Notes under the pieces: model-generated
Database searches by the model: none
Told to the model about the DNA's origin: nothing
What the model saw: the letters and a program-made list of their open reading frames with translations, nothing else
DNA from: Symsagittifera roscoffensis
Taxonomy: Eukaryota; Xenacoelomorpha; Acoela; Convolutidae
Assembly (NCBI RefSeq): GCF_963678635.1
Contig: NC_087064.1
Span: forward strand, 55,310,338 to 55,374,337
DNA length: 64,000 nucleotides
Reading direction: 5' to 3'
Part shown: positions 57,154-64,000 of the stretch, in pieces
How positions within the stretch are numbered: position 1 is the stretch's first letter
Layout: each line of letters starts with the position of its first letter
Made by a program: the position numbers and the translations under genes

Positions 57154-58290
57154 CAATTCAAAAATCCATCAAAAATTGCTACCCAACAGTCACAGAATCA
57201 GTCTTCACCGACATCATCCCAAGATAACCAAACACCACCTTCAATTACTCAAAATCCTCAAACATCTACACGAATTTCTTTTCAAGACAATCCATACACT
57301 TTTGAAGAACGACATGCTCGTTTATCAGAACCACTAGAACCAGTTCAACGACAAGCACCTTTAAGCGAACCAACATATAACCTATACCCAACACTACCAC
57401 AAGAACTAAATAGAATAAGAAATTCTAGTCAAAACCAAAATACAGTCGAAATAAATAGACAAATTATACATCCTCGACGAAACAGAAATTTTCAAACTCC
57501 CCGAGTTCATTTTGATATACCTCAATCCCCATCACAAAACACTCCAGAAAACCCCATTGGTATATTACCAGAAACCCCTACGCTTCTTTCACAACGTAGC
57601 ACCTCAAGCCTACCATCAGATTACTTAGGTTCAACACCAACATCTGAACAAATACGTGAAAATCCCTTTAACCCCCCAAACCAGGCATCACGATTTCCAT
57701 ATTGGACTACACATTCATTTACACAAGGTGAACCAAATTTAGTCAATGACCCCATAGATATTTCTACGGATACAACAACATCCTCATCACTACCAGAAAC
57801 ATTATCACTACCATCAACACCATCAATAAGCCAGTTTTCACCACCACCCTTTAACTTAAATTTTCCAAATAATCTCGACGCCAGATATCGAGAACAATCA
57901 TCAATAAATATTCCTTTAAGACTAGATTGGAATACATTTACAGCACCTCCACCACTATTTGGACAACATCAAGAAAGTAACCGCCTTCATAACTGGGCAC
58001 TTAATAGACTACAATATCGCCAAGATATTCACAACGATATCCGTGATCACAATATTCAAATACTCCAACAAAACAGTTTACAATTAAAGTTTGAAATAAC
58101 AGTTAAGTTAAATAATATTACCCAACATCCCTACCCATTAAATCCACCTAACATAACAGCTCAATCACTACCACCACCGTTTATAACTACTGAAGTAATA
58201 TACAAATACGACAGATATACCAAAAACACAATTGGCTACATTACATTTTATAATCCATACTCAGGATTATCATACACATGTATATTCTAA
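57154..58290 (+). CDS. ORF6: 378-codon Pro/Ser/Gln-rich frame without any AUG
   Basis: Frame 1 is open from just after TAA 57151-57153 to TAA 58288-58290. It contains no ATG, and I found no TTG, CTG or GTG codon either. Codon choice and composition match the neighbouring genes. The N-terminal two thirds are Ser/Pro/Thr/Gln-rich and disordered-looking, with YPTL at 57385-57396 and several PPPF/PPPL motifs. The last 120 codons look more ordered (NRLHNWALNRLQYRQDIHND, later EVIYKYDRYTKNTIGYITFY). A splice acceptor such as CTACCCAACAG (57179-57189) could join it to an upstream AUG. Alternatively it may use non-AUG initiation. The last 13 nt overlap the env start. Real coding is likely; the mode of expression is unknown. 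Confidence 0.6.
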   Translation, partial: QFKNPSKIATQQSQNQSSPTSSQDNQTPPSITQNPQTSTRISFQDNPYTFEERHARLSEPLEPVQRQAPLSEPTYNLYPTLPQELNRIRNSSQNQNTVEINRQIIHPRRNRNFQTPRVHFDIPQSPSQNTPENPIGILPETPTLLSQRSTSSLPSDYLGSTPTSEQIRENPFNPPNQASRFPYWTTHSFTQGEPNLVNDPIDISTDTTTSSSLPETLSLPSTPSISQFSPPPFNLNFPNNLDARYREQSSINIPLRLDWNTFTAPPPLFGQHQESNRLHNWALNRLQYRQDIHNDIRDHNIQILQQNSLQLKFEITVKLNNITQHPYPLNPPNITAQSLPPPFITTEVIYKYDRYTKNTIGYITFYNPYSGLSYTCIF

Positions 58291-60896
58291 AATTATTAAT
58301 TTTTCTCCAACTCCTTTTTCTAGTAATCTCAAATCAAAACATAAACCCTTCTCCTCGTACAGGACCACAAGATTTATTAGTAACACATTACGATTGTGAA
58401 GAAAATGAACAAAAAACACTACATAAATATGCAATAAATCAAGTATCACAATGTGAAACAGAACCACAAGCTGTAGAAACCACAGATGTAATAGCAACAC
58501 TCTATTCAAAAGCCCGAGCAACAACAGTTACAGGTTATAAATTCACAGCAACATTTTCCGAAAAGAAAGTACATTGTTCACAAGTCTCGAACGGAAACAA
58601 AAACCGACTTGACCATGAATCATTCTATCAAAGTAATATAGAACGTCTTTTACATCTCAATCCCGACGATTGTAAAAATGAATTACTTAGACTAAACATC
58701 ACGCGAAATAAAAACTCCCAAAGAAAGTTAGTTAATTTTCAAGTTTTTCCAGACTCTGTACATCAATCACAACTTGAAAGACACCAAGGACATATAAAAC
58801 TAGACGAAAAATACCCGTATAACGGCGCACACGGACGATTAACCTATGACCTACACGATAAACATTGGATACCACACATTGGTATAAATGACCCATCAAA
58901 CTGCAAAGCAGACACAAAAAATAAAGGATACCAAGAAATAATGTTTTTCGATTGGAAAATACAACTCGAAAAAATACAACTAACACGAGATTTATCAGAT
59001 AATACAATGATCTATCAAGGAATCCGATTACCTTGTAAAAATGATCAAGGTTATTGCGACCCTACAACGAGAACACAAGCAACAATTGTTTGGTTCCCCG
59101 AAGATACATGTACAACATTTCAAGTAGCAAAAATACACGCTCGTATGATAAAATTTCACGAAAAATATTTTATACAATCAATTCCATATGAACAAGTCCA
59201 TCCATCACGAAAACTAAGTTCTAATTTTAGAAACATAGATAATATAGAAAATAAATTGACACGTTTTCAAATATATCAAGAAACAGAACTTGCATGTAAA
59301 TACAGGAATCCACTTCACAGAACACAATACTCTGAAATATTAGTTGAATACGAAAAAGGATTCGACATGACCACTGGAAAAATAAAAATCGACCCATATG
59401 CCACAGGTCATCCTCTAAACGAAGGAACATCCTATATACCAGTTAATTTTGAAAAAAGCAACGGACAACCTGGTGGACATCTAAAACCCCATGACACCAG
59501 AAGCACACGCTTACAAGAATTATCACTAATGAATACTACATATTTCGGTAATATCCACTATGATATTCATTTAGATATGAAACTAGATTATACAATTAGC
59601 CGAATTTTTCAAGAAATGTCACTCTCAGAATTAGAAACACTACACCAACTATGCGAATTAGAACGAACACAAATATTACAATCACTTGCACTAGCAGTAT
59701 TAAAAATACCCTATGCAGGATACTTATTATCTGGAAATAGATCAAATTTTTTAGACTATGAAGGAAACATCTTATGGTTTTATACTTGTACTAAAAAAGT
59801 ATCACCACTATACGTTTTTGAAGATAAACGATGTTATAAAAGAATCCCTATCTTTTATAAGAATAAAGTACATTTCGTGGATACACTTTCACGAAGAACC
59901 TATTTCTGGGATACCGCAGTCCCATGTGGATCAGAAAACAGCCACAATGTAGTACAACTAAACCCTGATGAAAATAAATATTATCTTCTCACTCCATATC
60001 CCACATTAATGCAATCACTCAAAAAATTTTCACCAGAAAGCATTCGCGCTATTGCTCGAAACCCAAATATAGACTTACAATCAATAGGAATCTATTCAAA
60101 ATCAGATATTCAACATCACATTAGAACACAACAATTCCAAGAATTATTAACACAAATGGACACTATACAAAGACAATCAATAGACCAAAATTTACGCAAA
60201 CTTGCAGAAACCGCAGGATTTGCCGATATCTACACGCAAGACTATAGCGGATATTTTAAAGACATTAAAGATTATATATATCTAAACGGTGAAAAATACC
60301 GTCCCCAAGATATATCACCAATTAACATTTTTAGCTTTGTTACACTCAAAAATGAGATCCTCGATTTTCTAGGATGGCCCTACTACATCTTAGAAAAATT
60401 GACTATTTTATACGCAATGTTTAATTTTATTGGATTTCTTTTCTCACTCTTAAAAGGAATCTACAACACATGTGCTATACACACACAAGTAAACAGACAA
60501 GCAAGCGTAGCACGCATACTCTTTGCAGGATTTTTTGGAATCTTTTCTACATCTATAAACAAAATTCTTTTAGACGCACAAATAAAAGAATATAACACAA
60601 AAATAGCAACACGACAAAATACATACGACGAAGAACATAACAATGTAGACATAACGCCAACGGCACCACAATTACCACCCCTACCAAATAACCATCCACT
60701 ATCCCTAGTCCCACGAAATTTTCGAAACTTAGCCATCACACATAATCCAAATTTTCGACTCACCACATCACAAAGTCCCATTCATTATATAATGACACAC
60801 CAGTCACAAGATGATAATACTTATGAACAAATTATTGAACAGCCCCATACCACCGCTTTTCAATCTCAAAATAATAATTTTTTTAGCCCACGATGA
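58278..60896 (+). CDS. env: Envelope-like glycoprotein, 872 aa
   Basis: It has an N-terminal signal peptide (about residues 1-18, LKLLIFLQLLFLVIS), then a long Cys-containing ectodomain. This includes GYCDPTTRTQATIVWFPEDT (about residue 257 onward). A membrane-spanning helix lies at about 708-729, with a second hydrophobic segment at 746-765. A proline-rich tail of about 105 residues contains PTAP at 794-797. A signal peptide, ectodomain, anchor and tail in third place after gag and pol define an env-type gene. No clear RxKR furin site is seen. The fusion-protein class is not identified. The start overlaps ORF6 by 13 nt, with an acceptor-like CCATACTCAG 13 nt upstream. The stop forms an ATGA overlap with ORF8. 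Confidence 0.85.
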   Translation: MYILKLLIFLQLLFLVISNQNINPSPRTGPQDLLVTHYDCEENEQKTLHKYAINQVSQCETEPQAVETTDVIATLYSKARATTVTGYKFTATFSEKKVHCSQVSNGNKNRLDHESFYQSNIERLLHLNPDDCKNELLRLNITRNKNSQRKLVNFQVFPDSVHQSQLERHQGHIKLDEKYPYNGAHGRLTYDLHDKHWIPHIGINDPSNCKADTKNKGYQEIMFFDWKIQLEKIQLTRDLSDNTMIYQGIRLPCKNDQGYCDPTTRTQATIVWFPEDTCTTFQVAKIHARMIKFHEKYFIQSIPYEQVHPSRKLSSNFRNIDNIENKLTRFQIYQETELACKYRNPLHRTQYSEILVEYEKGFDMTTGKIKIDPYATGHPLNEGTSYIPVNFEKSNGQPGGHLKPHDTRSTRLQELSLMNTTYFGNIHYDIHLDMKLDYTISRIFQEMSLSELETLHQLCELERTQILQSLALAVLKIPYAGYLLSGNRSNFLDYEGNILWFYTCTKKVSPLYVFEDKRCYKRIPIFYKNKVHFVDTLSRRTYFWDTAVPCGSENSHNVVQLNPDENKYYLLTPYPTLMQSLKKFSPESIRAIARNPNIDLQSIGIYSKSDIQHHIRTQQFQELLTQMDTIQRQSIDQNLRKLAETAGFADIYTQDYSGYFKDIKDYIYLNGEKYRPQDISPINIFSFVTLKNEILDFLGWPYYILEKLTILYAMFNFIGFLFSLLKGIYNTCAIHTQVNRQASVARILFAGFFGIFSTSINKILLDAQIKEYNTKIATRQNTYDEEHNNVDITPTAPQLPPLPNNHPLSLVPRNFRNLAITHNPNFRLTTSQSPIHYIMTHQSQDDNTYEQIIEQPHTTAFQSQNNNFFSPR

Positions 60897-62692
60897 GCCG
60901 CCAACTTGGATCACTACACCGATCAAATTCCCACCCAACCAATCTTACCTCTCCAATCCCAATAATACCACTTTTTGCTTTTCCGCCACCCGATTTTCCA
61001 TCTAGTAATGTAACATCAGGCATGAATTCCGACACTAATTCACACATCTCAGTTTTATATTCCATCTCACAACTCAATAACCCGAATATTGAAACCCCCG
61101 ATGAATTTGCCGACTCAGAACCATCCCCATCCAATAATTTCCATAACTCTTCTAATTTTTCTCAACCCCCTTTTCAACCCATATTATCCAATAACCCTGA
61201 CCCAATCACTCCCACACCCTCTTATGCTTCCCAAGTTACCCCAACCTACTCCTCACACCATTCTGACCAATCATCTCATTCTCCAGACACACCCCGAATC
61301 TCCCCAGAGCTAGATAATTTTATTACCCTCCAACAACAACCCTACCACCTTAACACCCCGACCATAAACCAAATCTCCTCCACTACAAATTCATCCAATC
61401 CCCCTACACCCTCTTCAAATTATACTGAATCATTAACACCATCATCCACATCCACTATATCTTCACTAAACACTAATAGAGCTTACCGCACTTTTAAAAG
61501 AAAATTCCCCAACCATCCTTTCCCAGCAAAACCAGGAACAGCCCGTGAATACATCAACCACCCCCAGCATACTAACACTAAAGAATTTTTAGCTATCACT
61601 TTACCCTCATTTCCACAATACACCTTAAACACCCCTCGCGACGCTAACGAAACACGCAACTTTGTAGATGAATACGTTTTAATGCCCACTCTCTCTTGGA
61701 CCTCATATTATCATTTTACTAACCCTCTTTGCTTACCTTTATCTAACACTCAAATCGATATAGAGCGAAATACGGACATGCTATATCGACTCACTACACC
61801 ACTAACCGCTAGACAATTTACTTACGTTGGATATAAAAAATCACTAAAAATACACACTGCACCAAGAGCTAATGAATATACACTAGAATACTACGATCAC
61901 AACATCATCAGAGCTAACCAAGATCAATTCTTAGACGACGATCGCTTCGCTAATCCACAAATCACCGAGAAATTTTTCATCAAGACACCATATGTATTTA
62001 CACTAAACATCTTCGACCGAAAGTTTGATCACACTATTTCAGAAGCACTAACAAACACACAAGCATACGAAAGTTTTAAAGAACGCTTCCAAATATTTTC
62101 ACTAACCTTTCATTTCCTTGCACCACACGAAAGAGATTTACACTGCTCACACGATATTATGTTGCGCACTAAACAAACACACACATATACTTATTATCGT
62201 TTCATCCAAAATCACTTTGACCTACACACTCCCTCCAGACAACCACACCATCGTTTTCAATTCATTAATTCCAAATACACTTCACCATTTTTCCTAAATT
62301 TCACATATTGTATTAAAGACACTAACCTCCATGGTATTCTTCGTAATTATGACCCCATAACCCAAATGTACATTTTCTGCCCCATCACCAAGACCTTCAA
62401 CGCCGAAGAATCCCGACCCTTCCTTATCCCGCACGAGTTTGTACAACCCATAGAAATCCCAATTTTAGAATTCATCCACAACACTAAATTCAATCACAAA
62501 TTATATAATCTAATCCAAAACACACCTTATGAGTTTGCAGTAGGCACTGAAGAACTAACCACTATTAAGGCACTTCAATTGCTTTGGCCACTGCTTCAGA
62601 CTAAAAATATCATCCGCATTCTAGCTAAACTACTAACAACTTCAGAACTAATTCACGACATCTTCCCCCACGGTTTTTTCCCCGACGACTAA
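60893..62692 (+). CDS. ORF8: 599-aa protein of unknown function
   Basis: It starts within the env stop (ATGA, 60893-60896). Residues 1-195 are low-complexity Ser/Thr/Pro/Asn with PTPSY and PPTPS motifs. A basic patch (RTFKRKFPNHPFPAK, about 198-212) then leads into a folded-looking domain of nearly 400 residues. This is rich in aromatic and His residues (VGYKKSLKIHTAPR; FSLTFHFLAPHERDLHCSHD) and ends FPHGFFPDD. No signal peptide or membrane helix is evident. I recognise no family. A 3'-terminal gene after env recalls the accessory genes of complex retroviruses, but no function is implied. A good splice donor follows the stop by three bases. Confidence 0.8.
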   Translation: MSRQLGSLHRSNSHPTNLTSPIPIIPLFAFPPPDFPSSNVTSGMNSDTNSHISVLYSISQLNNPNIETPDEFADSEPSPSNNFHNSSNFSQPPFQPILSNNPDPITPTPSYASQVTPTYSSHHSDQSSHSPDTPRISPELDNFITLQQQPYHLNTPTINQISSTTNSSNPPTPSSNYTESLTPSSTSTISSLNTNRAYRTFKRKFPNHPFPAKPGTAREYINHPQHTNTKEFLAITLPSFPQYTLNTPRDANETRNFVDEYVLMPTLSWTSYYHFTNPLCLPLSNTQIDIERNTDMLYRLTTPLTARQFTYVGYKKSLKIHTAPRANEYTLEYYDHNIIRANQDQFLDDDRFANPQITEKFFIKTPYVFTLNIFDRKFDHTISEALTNTQAYESFKERFQIFSLTFHFLAPHERDLHCSHDIMLRTKQTHTYTYYRFIQNHFDLHTPSRQPHHRFQFINSKYTSPFFLNFTYCIKDTNLHGILRNYDPITQMYIFCPITKTFNAEESRPFLIPHEFVQPIEIPILEFIHNTKFNHKLYNLIQNTPYEFAVGTEELTTIKALQLLWPLLQTKNIIRILAKLLTTSELIHDIFPHGFFPDD

Positions 62693-62695
62693 CAG

Positions 62696-62774
62696 GTAAG
62701 TATGAATTAAACGAATATTACTAACTAATTAAAATATTAAAAAACTCACCATACTTTATTCATGTTTTCTTTAG
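62696..62774 (+). other. Probable 79-nt intron after ORF8
   Basis: ACAG/GTAAGTATG gives a near-perfect donor three bases after the ORF8 stop. TTTTCTTTAG at 62765-62774 gives an acceptor. The AT-rich 79-nt interval is a typical small invertebrate intron. An intron downstream of the stop is unusual in a genomic retroelement RNA. Confidence 0.5.
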
Positions 62775-63543
62775 ATTTTTAGCCTTCATCCGACGATCAC
62801 CTACAAAAACCACAAAAAACAAATAAAGATCGCAAATTTCATCAAACAGATTTCAACAAATTCTATTAATCTCTTACACTTATAAATTTATAAATTTAAT
62901 AACAATGCAGTAAATTCATTTCTAAAATTCCCCCCACAAGCAGTAAATCTAATTATGATGAAAATTTGTAACTTAAAATTCCCCCATAACTAGCAGTAAA
63001 TTTCCAAATTCTATGCAGTAAATTAATAAAATGCAATTGCAATACTAACCTTTTGATATTTTCATTCATTCGCACAGAAATTCTATCCACACTCGCACAG
63101 CTCGCCCACGAAGAATTGTTTAAAATAATGAATTTCAGTTTCAAGTTTTCACACTCAATAACTCTAACATATAATAACATGTTTCAAACTTTCCTTTAAC
63201 CCGGTTGGAAAGGAATCATATACTAAACAAAACTAACCAACGCAGCTTACTAAATACCACAAATCATAGAATAACAGCATGACTAAGAAAAAGAAACCAA
63301 CGGTACCCAAACCGGATTAACCCAGTTTAAAACTGGATAATTTATTCTTTTGAAGACTATTATAAAGTCTAAGAAAGAAATAATAAAACACAAAAAAGTC
63401 GAAAGACAAACCCATACCACAAACAATTTGATTTTTGAAAAAAGGACACAACCAACAAAACATAAGAAAAACCACAACAAACCCAACATAAAACGTTGTC
63501 ACATAACAGGACCCCTCACAAAAACCGCATGAAATCATACTCC

Positions 63544-63612
63544 CACTCCTGGCCTAACCCACCAGGAAGGACGTCCTGAGCATGCTCTATAGCCGGCCTA
63601 ACCCACCGCGCT
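63544..63612 (-). other. Palindrome cluster with a tRNA-A-box-like motif
   Basis: Within 70 bp lie TCCTGG...CCAGGA, AGGACGTCCT and GAGCATGCTC, and GGCCTAACCCACC twice. Read on the minus strand, GTAGCGCGGTGGGTTAGGC resembles the A box of a tRNA or tRNA-derived SINE. No B box (GGTTCGAATCC-like) follows at the expected distance, so it is not a tRNA gene. It could be a SINE fragment or a structured RNA element. Confidence 0.35.
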
Positions 63613-64000
63613 ACATCCACGCTTTGTGACCACACCTTTATTTTTAATAAGAGCTACTCAAGTGTGAGTAACTCTTCAAAATAACCGAACTAAAACAAAA
63701 AGCTTTTGTGAAAACAACTAACTAAAATCATTATTAAAAAATATTAAACTAATAAAAGTTTTATAAAATGTAAAATCACATGATGCAATATATAGATCAG
63801 AATACAACACCAAGGACGAACATCAAAAGACAAGACGACCCCACTACACTCGAGAGAGAATGACCAACTACAATCGATATGCCGCTCACAATCACAACTC
63901 AAAGGATTTAGAGTACGACTTGACCTCGCAGAAAAGGACTTCATTGAACTAGACCAATGACCACCTCGATGTTCAAGTATACGTACAGATCCGAGTAACC

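Larger units (their letters stand above)
45919..64000 (+). mobile_element. Complex retrovirus-like Ty3/gypsy element, intact frames, 3' end outside window
   Basis: One continuous block with a distinctive A/C-rich, G-poor plus strand carries eight tightly packed frames. These are ORF1 (155 aa), ORF2 (582 aa), Gag-Pol (2158 aa), ORF4 (76 aa), ORF5 (62 aa), ORF6 (378 codons, no AUG), Env-like (872 aa) and ORF8 (599 aa). Domain order PR-RT-RNaseH-IN with a GPY/F tail places it with Metaviridae (Ty3/gypsy). None of the eight frames contains a stop or frameshift, so insertion was recent or the element is under selection. The left boundary is the candidate LTR start at 45919. No second LTR is found before 64000, so the right boundary is unknown. 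Confidence 0.8.
62693..64000 (+). other. 3' non-coding region of the element
   Basis: This is 1.3 kb of A/C-rich sequence with no credible gene. GCAGTAAAT(T/C) recurs four times at 62908-63025, each time close to a C-run or AT-run. A perfect CCAGTTTAAAACTGG hairpin lies at 63322-63336. No copy of the candidate LTR is seen, so the 3' LTR must begin beyond the window, or the 5' LTR call is wrong. Confidence 0.5.

Noticed and set aside
63350-63532. Lys-rich plus-strand frame in the 3' region as a ninth gene
   Set aside because: It has no ATG and is low-complexity. It may be revisited if conserved in other copies.
63544-63612. tRNA gene on the minus strand
   Set aside because: Only an A-box-like segment is present; no B box, anticodon arm or acceptor pairing was found.

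Overview
The window is eukaryotic and almost certainly from an AT-rich, repeat-rich invertebrate animal. Host-like coding sequence is rare and appears only as short GC-rich islands bounded by GT/AG splice signals. Acceptors of the TTTTCAG/TTTTAG type and one clear 79-nt intron are compatible with a nematode, but also with other small-intron invertebrates, so I do not name a species. There is no operon, Shine-Dalgarno or other bacterial signature. Nearly everything recognisable is a mobile element or a product of duplication.

Left part (1-13224): a possible terminal exon of a host gene (2-163); a 1.1-kb tandem duplication (2894-5130) carrying a GC-rich exon-like island and hAT-like MITEs; a cluster of MITEs with GGTCAACCCGGG-type ends (5718-8300); a 200-N assembly gap; and a badly decayed Ty3/gypsy element on the + strand (9545-12360; zinc knuckle, RT with YLDD, integrase tail).

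Middle part (13225-42174): a probable 17.2-kb DNA transposon lies between inverted ends CCCTAGTCGATCAAGGG at 13225 and 30423. It carries subterminal ATCTTGCAAGAT palindromes, a BEN-like gene, a small unknown gene, a SET domain followed by a tnp2/DUF4218-type transposase, and an SGNH-hydrolase-like frame. All but the small unknown gene are visibly damaged. A 1206-bp deletion derivative of the same family (39913-41118) has jumped into a TA dinucleotide whose empty sites survive in neighbouring paralogous copies. The right end of the transposon, a gypsy remnant with its LTR, and a scrap of an AIG1/GIMAP-like GTPase exon were amplified as a 1361-bp tandem unit. A 6.45-kb block containing that array was then duplicated in tandem.

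Right part (about 45919-64000): the most striking object is a long retrovirus-like Ty3/gypsy (Metaviridae-type) element with every reading frame open. In order it encodes a small basic protein, a Gln/Asn-rich 582-aa protein, a 2158-aa Gag-PR-RT-RNaseH-IN polyprotein, two tiny hydrophobic proteins, a 378-codon frame with no AUG, an 872-aa envelope-like glycoprotein and a 599-aa protein of unknown function. Three junctions are ATGA stop/start overlaps and two more frames overlap by 13 or 26 nt, so the layout looks like that of a compact complex retrovirus. The coding strand is strikingly G-poor. A candidate 5' LTR end and primer-binding site are at 46217-46243. No 3' LTR copy is seen before the window ends.
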